DNA from: Archegozetes longisetosus
Lineage: Eukaryota > Arthropoda > Arachnida > Sarcoptiformes > Trhypochthoniidae
DNA: 64,000 bases
Direction of reading: 5' to 3'
NCBI GenBank assembly: GCA_018873245.2
Contig: JAEMBT020000003.1
Coordinates: 588,001 to 652,000 of the forward strand
The notes below the pieces were generated by a model. That model saw nothing but the letters and a program-made list of their open reading frames with translations. It did no database searches and had not been told where the DNA came from. The first letter of the stretch is position 1, and the number at the start of each line of letters is the position of its first letter. Below are positions 1 to 12,162 of this stretch, piece by piece. The position numbers and the translations under genes are program-made.

Positions 1-1107
1 AATATTTTAATTTAACCATCAACTTTATCTTCAGAACACTATAGGCGTTTTATGTTTAAAAAGAATTAATTAATAGGCGAATCTATAATCAAAATGTAGA
101 TGTCCTGTAATCAATTTGAAATATTTATTCTCTTAATTTAAACGCTAAATTTATTTGTATTTCGAGACTCGTATTTGTAGCTCACTCTATACATACTCCG
201 CATAAAAAATTGAGTTCTTCATCGATAACAGAGTCAATTTTTCTGTCACTTTTCGATAAATATTCTATCAATTTTTATTTCTCAAACGCACTCGCTCTAA
301 ACAATTAATAATGGACTGATCTGTTACCAGAAAAGATGTTCTAGCATTAATTAACCAATCATTGATAATAATAATAGTAATAATAACAATAATCTTTATT
401 GGTGTACTGATTGAAAAATTTCTCACTTATTCAAATTTTATCTAAACTTTAAGCCTAAAGTATGGTGAAAATATCATAACTGTTTTTCGTGATTTTTCGT
501 GAATACCCTTAGGAAAGATTTTCTAATATTTCGGAAAGCATAAACCATTTATTACAGAAATTGAATAATTCTTTTGAGCGATAAAGTTTTTATCTATCTA
601 ATATAACCAACAATATAATATAATCAATATAATCCAGTATACAAAGTAATATGTTTTCATAGAAGTTTATCTTATCAAAGGATTAGATAGTGCTAAATAT
701 CGACGATTCAACAAAAAATATTTATTAGTTTACATGAAAAATGTTCAATAAGATGATGAGCAAAAGTTTTATTTTGGTTTTCCAATAGCTCAACAAATTT
801 AAGTGTGATAGTAACATAAGAAACTTTTTCATTTTCAACTGATTTCAACAAAGTATTAAACATAAAATAATATTTTTATTCTAAAAAATCAAGTGTTAAA
901 TTATGCCATAAAAGATATTATTTAAAGTCAAATTTCTTTCAAACTCTTAGTGACATAACTAATAAAGATATAGGCTATAATCTATCTCAAAACACAGATC
1001 AGAATTAATTGAATAAATCCCTTATCTTAAGTTGAGATCACTTATTTTAATAAATATATTGAGTATGAACTTGGCCTTCGATTTCATTAGCTAAAGCACA
1101 GTCAGAA
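1..1107. other. AT-rich intergenic DNA
   Basis: No reading frame with family motifs was found on either strand. A short imperfect AAT/ATA run lies near 364-392. The last ~100 bases are the presumed 5' flank of the Ig-like gene; no convincing promoter element can be named. Confidence 0.5.
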
Positions 1108-1671
1108 ATGTTGGCGCTATTTCTTATTACTCTTGCAATAAGTTTAAGCGAGTCAATAATCATAGAAAGCTTTTTTGTGCCGAGTACTATCAAAAAGGGT
1201 GACAATTATTTCGTGAATTGTACTCATAAACTTGAATCTGAAAACGAAAAATTTAGTGTTTTGACACTTTCAAAGGATAAACTTGAGTTTTATAGATGCA
1301 ACTACAATCGTATGTATCGAAAAGTCATTTACGTTCATTATGGTTCAAAACCTATATTGATTTCTCGGTTTTTCTATTTATCATAAAACTCAGATTATAT
1401 AAACCAATCATCAATTCCTGGTATCGATAAGGATAATGTCGATCTTTTAAGTTCGGGAAAGATTCAAATAAGAAACGCAACAGAATATTCTGCTGGAAAT
1501 TATTCATGTTTTGTTGAGGCAAAGGATACTTACGGACGAGTCACTAGTCATTATGAAACTGATCGATATGTTTCTCTTAATAGAGAAGAATCAGTTCGGG
1601 ATTCAACTAAAATTTGGTTAATTAGCTATTTGCAGCTAATACCAATTATGAAGTTCATAAAGTATTATTAA
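1108..1671 (+). CDS. Small secreted Ig-like domain protein (two exons)
   Basis: The model joins 1108..1309 and 1394..1671 and gives 159 aa. The N-terminus is a signal peptide (MLALFLITLAISLSES). The rest looks like one immunoglobulin-like domain: a first cysteine in FVNCTH and a second in the strand-F motif NATEYSAGNYSC, a relaxed form of the usual D-x-G-x-Y-x-C. The C-terminus is hydrophobic (WLISYLQLIPI), so it may be a short tail anchor or GPI signal. Read straight through, the frame meets one TAA at 1384-1386. I place that stop in an 84-base intron with a strong GTATGT donor at 1310 and a pyrimidine-rich tract before CAG at 1391-1393. The intron length is a multiple of three, so the frame reopens unchanged. 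A pseudogene with one nonsense codon is the alternative. Partner and function are unknown; such single-Ig secreted proteins usually act in adhesion or binding. Confidence 0.55.
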
Positions 1672-1886
1672 GATAATGAAAAATTTCTATTGTAAGAGTT
1701 TGATTTTTGTTGTCAATCTTCGAAAATTTCAATTTGATGTGGACTTAAGGTTCAAATAAATTTATTGACCAGAAAGCAAATAATTTTCAAATTTTATCGT
1801 TAGAATGAATTTTGCTCGTGAATTCAATTTACTTTTCTGTTTGATGTGTATCATAGAAAATTAATTGATTATTTTCTCATATGTTA

Positions 1887-2735
1887 TTATTTTTTATTAT
1901 TACTATTTCTAGGTCTTAAAACATTTGTGCCGAACGCACCCCTCACATTTCCGGGCTTCTTATAATTACAAACTAAATAGACTTCCATCTGACTATTCGG
2001 TCTTCTTTGTGCAGTTCGAGCACAACCAAACATTCGAGTGTTGACCCAAACAAGTTGAGTGAAGTGACCCGTTTTGGTGCTGAACGCAGGTTTTGAGTAA
2101 TCATATTTCCTGTATTCATTGTACCTTCAATTAGAAAGAAACAGTTTGAATAAAATAAAGTTTCAAAAAAAATTAATTTCAATTACCAACTCTTGACTCC
2201 ATCTGCACAACTAAAAGAACTTCTACCACCTTACCAAAAAAGAGTTAAACAAATATTATCTTGAAGATCACGCAAGTACTTTGTTAGACTTTTTTGCTAT
2301 TTGTATTAGATAAATGTTTTATACCTATTCCCCAAAAAGCATTTTCTCCATAGCCACTAAGTCCTCGATGACCGTGAGATAAACCATCGAAACGACTCAT
2401 ATTTGCAGCTCTTCTTTTAGAATATTGTACAATCTACCATTAACCAACTCAATCTATTATCAATCAAAACTTACTGAATCGAGATAACTTACGCTATTAT
2501 TAAGTCTCAAATCAGGAGCTCTATGCCTACGCCTATATTTATTATGTTCATTAAGACATTCTCGTAGGAAATAGCTGTCAGTTTGGTCGGGGAATGGTTT
2601 CCGACTTTCTAAAACTGAAAATAAATTTCTTAAACAATCAAAGTATATGAGAGAATGACAAAAATATGTTACTTCAAAAGGTGAAAACTTACATGAAATA
2701 TGAACCAATATGATAGCTACTATCTCTATTAGCAT
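1887..2735 (-). CDS. Secreted CAP/SCP (PR-1-like) domain protein, five exons
   Basis: Minus-strand exons are 2693..2735, 2493..2614, 2325..2433, 2187..2229 and 1887..2124, giving 184 aa with every intron GT-AG and every phase matching (introns 59-95 bp). Residues 1-14 form a signal peptide core. The CAP domain follows: ECLNEHNKYRRRHRAP near residues 30-47, GYGENAFWG at 82-90, DGVKSWYNE at about 101-109, the CAP1 motif GHFTQLVW at 125-132 and the CAP2 motif YLVCNYKKPGN at 155-165. The His and Glu residues that line the CAP cavity are present. Overall size and motif order resemble GLIPR2/GAPR-1-like single-domain CAP proteins, but this one has a leader and should be secreted. Family members bind lipids or act in venom, saliva and immunity; which applies here cannot be read from sequence. 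It runs opposite to the upstream Ig-like gene, with the two 3' ends about 215 bp apart. Confidence 0.9.
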
Positions 2736-5133
2736 AGCTTTTGATAAGTATTTATCACATCGTTTATCTTTAACATACTTTTAAATTTCTACAGCCTTTA
2801 TTATAATATACCAATCATTAAAATATATTTTCTGACTCTTTGATTTCATTTATCCATTTTATTTGTCACAAAATAAATCTTCAATTATTTGCACAGCTTT
2901 GATTAATTAATAGAAGGTTTCGATTTCCTCATAAAGCAACTAATTTATTTCAATCTCCAATGAAGACATAACGATCTTTTTTATGAAACTTTCCTAAATT
3001 TAAACAAATTTTAAGGAATTTTTCTGCAAGGAGATCAAAATAAAAATTCAAAATAAAATTTCGGCTCTACATCAATAACTATCCGTCGAAAGAGTTACAA
3101 ATCATTTATCATTTTTTTAAATTCACAAAAGTTATTCAACATTGGTTAAAAAAAACTTAAATTCAAAACCCAATAAACATCTAGGTAATTACTTGATTCT
3201 CTTCGAACTCTGACCTCGGACACACTTGACCAGGAGATAACTCAAGTTTCAAGTGATAATAATTGCTCGTGCGGTCGCAGAACTGGTATATATCTGAGTG
3301 CTAAAGACACCATTGACTGGAATATCGAGTTTAACTGAGCATGCAACTACTTTCGCGCTCTCAACCATTTTAACCGACGCCACCCAGGCAAATTTGCGAC
3401 TTGAATTGTATCGAATTAATCATAAGTCCTACCCAAGGCTCGGAAGAAAGTCCAGCATATGTGGTGCTCACATCTTTCCATTTGATGTTTGGCCACAAAG
3501 AGGTTGATTTGGGTTGGGCCGAGACTTGAATTCATATGAAACCTATTGAAACTGAATAAAACTTGAATGAAATCCTGTTAACTAGATGTTGACTTTCTAA
3601 ATACCCGGATTTACGATCAAATTCCTGGTTTTTCCATTCAAGTCATTGATGCTATTCTTAGCGGCCAAACTACTCAAAGTCATCGATTTTGAATTGCTAT
3701 CCTTTAGTTTATTTATATCATTGACCAAATTTTTATATAGATCTAACATTATTTTCTTGATTCGCGTTATTCATTACACTATAGCATCTAAAATCCCTTA
3801 CTTTGAAATTTTGACTAACCAATCCAATGGCCAACTCTGCTCAAATTGACATAAGACCTGATTCTTCTTATCACACTAAACACTTATCCATTCGCCAACA
3901 TATTCAACAATACCTGGTTGCATTTCAACACAACCACCATTAAGATTATGGTTACGATGATCTTTCAGTGGCTATAATAATTCCCGTCTTACTAATAGAA
4001 AACTAACTTATTCAATGGGTTTATTTTGGCTCCAATCCATACACTATTAGGTTCATTGCGTTTTGCAAGCAGATGGTTCTCTGGCAATTTTGCTCTTCTT
4101 GTATACAATTGAAACTAATGTTGCAGTGGCCGCTTATTTTTTGCATCGCCCAACTTCTGCATTGTGTGTCCACAACTTCTAGTAATTTAAAATATTTTAT
4201 GTCCTTCCTTAAGCTATGCTCCCCAACTACCTCAAAATTGGTTTCATTATGAATCTGAAAAATTTTTATTAAATATCATTAATTTCTTTAATATTTTAAG
4301 CAGACTCTTTGAAACGAATTGATGAATAAAATTGCAAATAAAGTTAAGTGGGATCTTACATTAATTTTATTCAGTACTATAGAAAACTAAGTGCGAAATT
4401 TTTCTAATTTTCTTCAGAGTTATATATAAAGACTTCGGAAAGTTGATAACTGAACTAATTCTTTTTTAAATAGATTTCAGATATAATAAATCAACGTTTA
4501 GTTTTGTGGATCATATAATCAATTGTCTGTTCGTTTAGTAATCAAAAACGGAAAGATTTTAAAAATGCTTCTGATTATCTGCTAATGAAATTCATTAGCA
4601 ACAAGTTTCATATATGATCCTGTTCTCAACAAGGGATCCATTCCTAAGATCTTAACCAATTCTGAAACATAAGTAAAGCTTGTATTGTATTACTTAAGTA
4701 TTCTACAAAATGATTGTGTTATCTCTTTTTGCTAATCGATGCTTTTTTGCTTCTATGGTAGTTGACTTAATTGCTATTACTTATTATTTTGTTCTCCGTA
4801 CAAAAACGACTTTTGATCGATATTGCAATAATCCCTAATTGAATATTAAATAATGTTTAAAGTATATGAATTTTATGTGTAGTTTCGACATCTCATTTAC
4901 TTTTCATCTTTTCTGTATTCGTAAGAATTAATAGCCTTTATTTATTCGTAATGTTTCACTTCATAAGAGAATTAATTAAAATTTATTGATCACAAACTTA
5001 ATTAATATTTTATTATTTTATTTAATGAAAATTCATATATTCTATTCTCGCTAAATCTATCATAAAAAATTGAGTAATATTATTCTGCAATAACTAGCGC
5101 TCATGCCAGGATTCAATATGAAATGAATTATAC
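2736..5133. other. Intergenic region without a supported gene
   Basis: Short open frames near 3298 and 3646 show no family motif, leader or splice context and are probably chance. The part around 3200-3540 is less AT-rich than its surroundings, but I cannot assign it. The 5' flank of the CAP gene lies just above 2735. Confidence 0.4.
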
Positions 5134-7314
5134 TTGATAAAAGGCTGTGTACAAAATTTAAAAATTTTCAAAGATACTCTTCTATCTGTACTTTCAAAAA
5201 ATACAAAAATAGCTCAAATGTCAAAATATATTTGCGATATAATTAAAGGTCAGAAGATATTACCATCTATTGAAGACCAAATTGAGAACAGAATTGTTAC
5301 ATTCTATGCCTATTGGTCACCACCTTTTATCAACCATATGTATAGTAATATTAGCAAATATATGATTTGTGGACCACTAATTGGATTTCTTAAAGAGCTA
5401 TCATCTAGATATAATTACAGGTTTGTAGATGAATTGATGTATCACCGACAGATAAATGTTGTGTATTTATCAATTCTGAAAAGATGCAGAAGAGTTGATA
5501 AACTTCAGCACGAGACAACTCATTGAGGTTCGTGTTAAGTGTATTAAGACTAATAAATAAATGCATTCTTAATAATCAGTTTAGAACTTTTCAATCATGA
5601 ACTTTGAGTCATGTTAACGAAAAGATTTGACAAAATACAGAGTCTTAAAGTTTTCAATCGTTGAGATTAATACTTTTTTATTAGCTGAGTTTATTGAAAA
5701 GAGTTTTTTGTCATTCATTTAAAAATATGTTATTAGTTCAATTTAAAAATGCTAGTAATTCCTGAATCCTATACTAAAATCATTTGAATTGAGTCATAAT
5801 TTGAAAATTTCATTAAAATTATTCGATAGACTTATCTGTATTTTGGTTCTATGACCGATTGATTGTTACGATACTAAATTGACTTTTGCTATGACTGACA
5901 TTAAGATATTTGTGATGTTCAGCAGTGACTAGCTTACCATTATTTAAATTTACGTCTCGTCCCTCTTGCATTATCCAAACGCATCAGAGATTAATCCAGA
6001 ATCAATGCATAACATTTATCTGTCGACTGTACCTATCATTCTGAGCTGTATAGCAAGTCATACAATCATTGTTAAGTTCGCGTGCATTAGCTTTAAGTCA
6101 GTGATCCTTATATTAAAGCATTCTAATTAGATCTCATCTTAAGTATTGCTTTACATTCAGTCTGATTCGAGTGGGACAAATGAGGCTCAGTGATTACCTG
6201 GACTCAAAAACTTCAATCTATTTATACCCAACAACACAGGCGATTGTGGAGAGTATTACTGACAGGTTTGGTAAAGTATTATTCAAAACTACTCGAAATC
6301 TCGGTATTATATCTGAAGGACATATTCTATCGGCTGTCAGACCCGGAAAGAGATTTTTATTTGAATATCTTCTCGGCTTTGATCCCTATGTTTGGATATC
6401 AATCTTATTGACTCTTACAATGTCCTCATTGTTGATGGCTATTATAAAGAAATCTTTTAATGCATTCGCAAAAAACTTTTGGCTATTTATGTCTTTCTTA
6501 CTCTCAGAAGTTATACCAAAAAGACAATTGCCTAAAGACATATCTGGGAGAATAATATTTTGCTTTTATTTTATACTCGGTACTGTATTCCTATCAGCAT
6601 TTTCAGGTATTTTGTTAGGATTTTTCATACAAAGCATTCCTGACGATGTGATCGACTCGTGGAATGAGCTCTATATGAAAAAAAGAGTTTCGAATATTAG
6701 CGTCTGAATTTTCATTCTTTAAGCACTTTACCGATGGCTATAATAGCTCCGATATGGCGCGAGATTTTTACTCTAGAACCGACCATATATTCACAATGAG
6801 ATTAACTAATAATCAAGTAATATCTATTACGAAAAAATATCACTGCAAATAATCAGGTATTCATAGGCGAGAAAAATCAATTAGAGGTGATTAAAGCAAA
6901 ATTTAGTAAAAGTCTTAATAAATTAACTCATCTCTCGAAATATGGTGGAGGAATATCTCCTTATTTTCTACCCCTTAATACACGAATTGATTCTCAATTA
7001 GAATTTTACATGAACAAACTGTAAGTTTTTTTAATTTAGACCTCAGTTCCTCACCGACTTATTTTTCTCTAAACAGTATTTTGGAATTTTTCGAGTCAGG
7101 AATTTACGACCACCTGACAGTTATGTCGAAGAGATTCGATAATGAAGTCTTGAAAGATGAAGAATTATTTAAAGAAAACATGCATGGTGAAATTCTAACA
7201 CTAGCTAAAACAATTGGAATTTTTTATTTATGGATTTCAGGAAATCTACTGTCGCTTCTCTTATTACTGATCGAAAAAATAATTTTTTATTTGAGAATCA
7301 AACTTTGTACTTGA
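5134..7314 (+). pseudogene. Decayed ionotropic glutamate/chemosensory receptor (IR-like)
   Basis: Pieces of an ionotropic receptor occur in order on the plus strand. 5143-5526 carries a ligand-binding S1-like part (CGPLIGFLKELSSRYNYRF). 6171-6707 carries the pore region: FEYLLGFDPYVWISI starts the first membrane segment, FWLFMSFLLSE is the pore loop, and IIFCFYFILGTVFLSAFSG is the next membrane helix, then the start of S2 (DDVIDSWNELY). About 6690-6850 continues S2 in another frame (FFKHFTDGYNSSDMARDF), and 6858-7020 in a third (VFIGEKNQLEVI). A clean intron (7021-7076) leads to 7077..7314 with the last helix (IFYLWISGNLLSLLLLLIEK). At least two single-base frame changes (A-run near 6680; near 6848) and the lack of a start codon and of a clear S1-to-pore join argue for a pseudogene. 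Sequencing errors in homopolymers could explain some of this. An intact relative would be a cation channel in sensory neurons. Confidence 0.7.
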
Positions 7315-7900
7315 GAAAAGTACTGGCAAATATTTCTATAGAATTTAAATTTGTTTTACTTGTTCTCTTAAGATGCAAATCAGTTTTCCATTTGATGCTA
7401 GTAAAAAATTTGGTTCTTTATATGTTGTGATACAAGCGATTTACTTAAAAATAAGTTTTTATTTATAAGTAGAAACGTTAAAATTCTTTTAATTACATAT
7501 TTTGATGTTTATGCTTTTATAGCACTGTATAAAGGCTTTACCCGCACTCATAGCAGTTGACTGTTATTAAGAAATCGGTTTGGCATTAACAAGTTTCTTA
7601 TTGAATCTGCTGAACCTTTTAATTGAAGTATATATTAGCTTTAAGCTAGGAAAATATAATCACTGTTATTATTACGAAGCATACATTTAAGTTACATCAT
7701 AAACAACAACGGGCTGCAATTAGTTTATATTTAGGCATAAGTTTTGTGCATTTGAATGAAAGATTTTTTCGCTTATTATTTCATGCAATCTATGAGAACA
7801 AAAAATCAATCATTTACTTGCAAATAGAAAGTAAAATTATGTCAATAAAATATCAAAATTAAAATGCAATCAGTTTTCATTTAGTCTGAAAAGGCGAAAA
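7315..7900. other. Intergenic spacer
   Basis: AT-rich DNA between the 3' ends of the receptor relic (+) and the secreted gene (-). No feature was recognised. Confidence 0.5.
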
Positions 7901-8855
7901 TTATTTCAACCAAAAACTATCATCCCTTCTGAACCAATGACTACTTCCGACGCTTTTATAAGGGATCCATTCTGTTATGTTGGATTTTCTCTTGGAATTT
8001 CCGAGATCTTTGACTCCAGTCCCTCTATCAATTCGAGAGCCAGACCTTCTTACAGGATACAAACCATCATATCTACCGATTTCTCTTTGACCAACTTCAG
8101 GAACAGTACCGCTTAAACTACAACAGATCCCATCTAGACTCCTCGAAATATCATCAGTGTTATTACTAACAATAAGTTGATCTCTATTGAGAAACTCATC
8201 ACTACTCTTAACACGATCTCCATTGATAAGGAGTGCGCTGCAATTATATTTCCAAGGTTTTGATATGAGCCATCGTTTATGAGTGGATTCCTATTGATTT
8301 CATTATTATCTTTAAAAAATAACAAAAATATTTCTTTTAGAAAATGTTTGAAATATGCGAGAACTTTTTTAACATCTCTGTTTGCTGGATAACTATTACC
8401 ATCACTTCCAAAAATATCTGTACTGATTTCATCTGATCCCAAAATAGAATTTTAAAATTTCTTTAGCAAGTTTAGCTAATCCTTTAATTTTATATAGGCT
8501 CACAACCTCTTAAACCTCTTGATTGTCTGTTGTAATTTTTGGTATAAGTACAGACCCATTGATATTTATCTGATTTATCATAGCCTAAAAATTATATAAG
8601 AGATCACGAAGAAAATGATATAATCACGAAATCTAATTGAGAAAATAATTTAAAATTTCAATAATCAAGAATAAAGAAAAGCATTTCTGATACCATTGTA
8701 AACACTCTTTTGGCCGAAATTATAGACTTGGTCACTTTTTCGATACTTTAAAAAATCTGAGTCACCTATTCCTTCAGAATTTTCCATACAATCTGAATGA
8801 TAGATTTGAAAAATTACTATCAAAATAAAAAAATAATTAACACTTTTCCTTCCAT
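7901..8855 (-). CDS. Unrecognised secreted protein gene, multi-exon, possibly broken
   Basis: A tentative minus-strand model is about 8694..8855, 8504..8584, 8365..8432 and 7901..8290. The first exon encodes a strongly hydrophobic leader (FFILIVIFQIYHSDC), but the leader is one base out of frame with the nearby ATG across a run of seven T. That is either a real frameshift or an unseen upstream start exon. The next exon reads YDKSDKYQWVCTYTKNY. The last exon is an open frame of 129 codons with KPWKYNCSALLINGDR near its start and a Ser/Arg-rich tail ending FRRDDSFWLK. The PWKYNCSALLING stretch resembles the start of an S1 serine-protease fold, yet no catalytic His context (TAAHC) follows and the protein is too short, so a protease homologue is only a guess. 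The donor of the third exon (GTTCTC) is weak. I do not recognise the family. Confidence 0.35.
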
Positions 8856-9938
8856 AATTTATTATTGATTGTTTCTCAAACTAATGAAGCTTTATACTAA
8901 CTTCTGAGAAATTTTTCTCGTTCAAAACAAGTTTATGACTAGAAATTTTAGCTATATAAGTATTTAGCCAACCTTGAATTTCATTAAATTGTTGTTTCAT
9001 AAGTTCTTTTAAACTGAAACTCAGGTTAAGATTCAGTTAGTGATAATTGTTCTCAAGTTTCGATGTTTATTGAAAAAGTTTTACTTTACAAATTTTCAGA
9101 TATTATTTAATCACAAGAATAAAGCTTTATTCAAACTGACTTTGAGTATATTTTCGATTTGTGTTTATGTTAAATATATGCAAATTAGAGTTGTTATCAA
9201 AATCATAAAATAGTTGGGACTATTTTAGAAACAAACTCTATTTTTAAATAAGAGATAAACGTTTGACGATTATAGAGCAATTATAGATAAGGTTATTAAA
9301 CATAAAATAAAAGTTATGCTTTAATAGTTTTATACAAGAAAGAGAATGAGAAAAAAAGTTGAAGCAAAAGAAAATTGACTTCACATTTACTTAAAAACTT
9401 TAATGACCATCAAAAGTACCTAATTCTAGAAGTCGTTTTTTAATCTTATCTTATTGAAAGAATTGCACAATTCAAAAAGTATATGCCAAATAGAACATTT
9501 TTGCGTCTAACATACTTAGGAATTACTTCAATATTTCAAATTTTTAAAACTTTATAAACTTAAATTTAGGTGTGACTTGTGGCAAAACAAAATAGTGAAC
9601 CTTTGCATACACTAATCGCTTTACTGGTAAAAAGTTCATAAACAACACTTGTAAACAACTTTCTCTTAAAGAGATTTAGAGATAAGTTTCGGATTTTATG
9701 ACTCATCATAAGAAATAATATACATCAAAGTAATATGACAAATTGTTTACTCAATCTTTACCTTATTCGGTTCATCTCTTATTGGCTTTTATTATTTTTT
9801 GAGCGCACGTTTTGACGTATACTTTTCAGTACAACTGTACAATTCATTTACTATGGACTCAATAGCATTTAGCTATCTTACAATACATTCTTTAGAAAGA
9901 AGCGTTATATTGGCTAGCTAAAGCAGCACATATAACGA
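8856..9938. other. Intergenic DNA upstream of tRNA-His
   Basis: No coding signal on either strand. The last bases are the 5' flank of the tRNA gene, whose Pol III promoter is internal. Confidence 0.5.
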
Positions 9939-10010
9939 GTCGTGATCGTATAGTGGTTAGTACCTTGCGTTGTGGCCGCAATAACCCAGGTTCGAATCCT
10001 GGTCACGACA
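9939..10010 (+). tRNA. tRNA-His (anticodon GTG), copy 1
   Basis: The 72-nt gene folds as a standard cloverleaf. The seven-base acceptor stem is GTCGTGA paired with TCACGAC, followed by A73. The anticodon arm is TTGCG-TTGTGGC-CGCAA, placing GTG at the anticodon. The B box is GGTTCGAATCC. The extra G-1 needed by histidyl-tRNA synthetase is not encoded (the preceding base is A), as usual in eukaryotes, where it is added after transcription. A T6 run at about 10016-10021 is a good Pol III terminator. Confidence 0.97.
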
Positions 10011-10387
10011 ACGATCTTTTTTGTATTTCCGATAATATTTTTTTATTCTTTTCATTGATACAAATAATAAATATATTTTTAACTAATACTTTAGTAATTT
10101 AGATAATCGTTTTCAAATTTAAATACTTTAATTTAACGAAAATGATGAAAGAAATGAAAAACCTTAACTAATGAGATAACCTAATAAAAAGTGTTAGACT
10201 GTTTCTATTAATAAGTCTTTATTTTAATGATTTTATTGACATCTAATCTAAAAAATAATAAACACATAAATTCTAAACTGAATTGAACTTTACTAGACCC
10301 TATAAGAATGATCTATAAATTTAAAAAGAGAGACTAAAATAACGTAAGAAGAAATTTTGTCTTATTTATAAAGTCAACGATAATGAA

Positions 10388-12162
10388 ATGGCAAGACTTA
10401 TAATTGGGATTTTAGGCTCAATCGCTTGCGGCTTATTCTCAAGCCATAGATCAGGTTTGAGTGTAGCGATAGTTTCAATGGTTAAATATAACAATAGTTT
10501 AGTAAATCATGAAAATTCTGGATCATGTCTGTCCGCTAACAATACCAGCTCAGATGATGTCATATCTAGAGGAGAGTTTGAATGGAGCGAATCATTACAA
10601 GTAAGTATTGAAAAGTTTGAAAGTGTTGAAATTTTTTCGGAAATAAAATATCCTTATAAATTGACACAACTTTTTCAGGGCATTATATTAGGCGCAAGTT
10701 TTTACATGTATTTATTAACACCAACACTTTCGGGTCGAATAACCGAACGATTTGGAGCCAAATGGATGACAGCCGTGACTGTCTTTGTTCCAGCAGTTCT
10801 CTTAGCCCTAATTCCGATCGCAGCAAAATTTAACGTCTATTTAATGATTGCTATTCTCGTTATAATGGGTTTATTCGAAGGCTGTATTTTTGCTTCACTT
10901 TTCTCTCTGTACGCAAATTGGTTTCCAGGACCTGAACGGACATCAGCTATTGCCGGGATTGCCGCTGGCTCTAATTTCGGGAACATGTTGACATTCCCGT
11001 TTGCCGGCTATCTTTGCGAAAATGGCTTTGCTGGGGGCTGGCCTTCAGTTTTCTATGTTCTGAGTCTAGTTCATATACCATGGCTTTTGTTATGGTTCAT
11101 ATTCGTTGAGGATTCGCCTCTAAAAAGTAATACTTCGGGTTTTTATAAAATTTCTGATCGAGAACTGAAATACATTCAGAAAAATATTGATTCATTTGGA
11201 ACTCCAAAAGTAAGTTTGTCCTTTAATTCTTAAGTAATGAGATATTTTTCTTTTGCAAAATTTTTCTCAATTTTATTGGAAACCTTTAGAGATCTTCATC
11301 TGCACCATGGCTTAAAATATTCACGTCAAAACCTGTTTGGGCATCAATTATAGCAAAAATATCTGCCGGTTGGGGCTATTATTTATTGCTATCGAAAATG
11401 CCGTCATATCTCGATAAGGTAATATGTTTTCAAAAACCCTGAAATTCGAAAATTCTCCAAAGAAATTTCTAAATAGTTTTTCACTTAATTAGGTATTCGG
11501 AATTTCAATATTACAAAACGGATTATTCAATTCAATGACAGCCTTAGCTACCGGCATAACAATGCTTTTTGGTGGACCACTTTCGGGATTTATTATTAAG
11601 AAAACCTCAAATCGATTGTCTAAAACTCGTATCAGAAAGATATTTCAAGACATCGCACTTTTGGGACCTGCTATTTGTTTAGCACTGGTGCCAGCTATGG
11701 ACTGCAATTCTAATGCAGTGGTAGCACTTCTCATAATAGCTCTTTTTTTATACGGTCTGATGACTGGAGGAGAATTTCCGATCATCAGTGAGTTTGCACC
11801 TGATTTTTCGGGAACCGTGTTTGGAATTGCGGCCACAGTTTCTATATTTCCCGCATTTTTAGCCCCTTACGTTGTGGGACTTTTGTTGGGCGATAAAGTG
11901 AGCACTTATCTGTGTCTTTATCTGAATTACTCGATTGTATGTTTACTTGTATTATTTAAAGCCTGGAGAAAAGAGTCGTTGGAATCTTGTTTTCTATATA
12001 ACAGTTGCGATCTATGTATTCGGGGCATTGATTTTTGAATTGTTCGCTTCTGCTGAACCTCAAAAGTGGGGATTGATCTCGAAATCTGATACTGAGTATG
12101 TTGAATCAGATAATCAAAATCGAAATGAAGACATGGGAGCCAGAGTGGAAAAGAATCCGTAG
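10388..12162 (+). CDS. SLC17-family major facilitator transporter (sialin/phosphate/vesicular type)
   Basis: Five exons, 10388..10600, 10679..11209, 11290..11418, 11493..11897 and 11962..12162, join in phase 0 to give 492 aa; introns are 64-80 bp with GT-AG ends. The protein has the 12-helix MFS pattern. SLC17 hallmarks are visible: RSGLSVAIVSMV after helix 1, holding the conserved Arg (residue 21) that sialin and VGLUTs use; an extracellular loop with an NNTSS glycosylation site; GRITERFGAKW between helices 2 and 3; NWFPGPERTSAIAGIAAGSN in the helix 4-5 region; GYLCENGFAGGWPSVFY; and the late motif WNLVFYITVAIYVFGAL followed by FASAEPQKWG. Family members move organic anions (sialic acid, glutamate, urate, phosphate) with H+ or Na+ across lysosomal, vesicular or plasma membranes. 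Arthropods have many such genes, so the substrate cannot be named. The start ATG at 10388 leaves a very short cytoplasmic N-terminus; an unseen upstream exon is possible. Confidence 0.93.

Noticed and set aside
3298..3849. Open frames of 67-69 codons on the plus strand
   Set aside because: No family motif, signal peptide or splice context. Lengths are within chance for this base composition.
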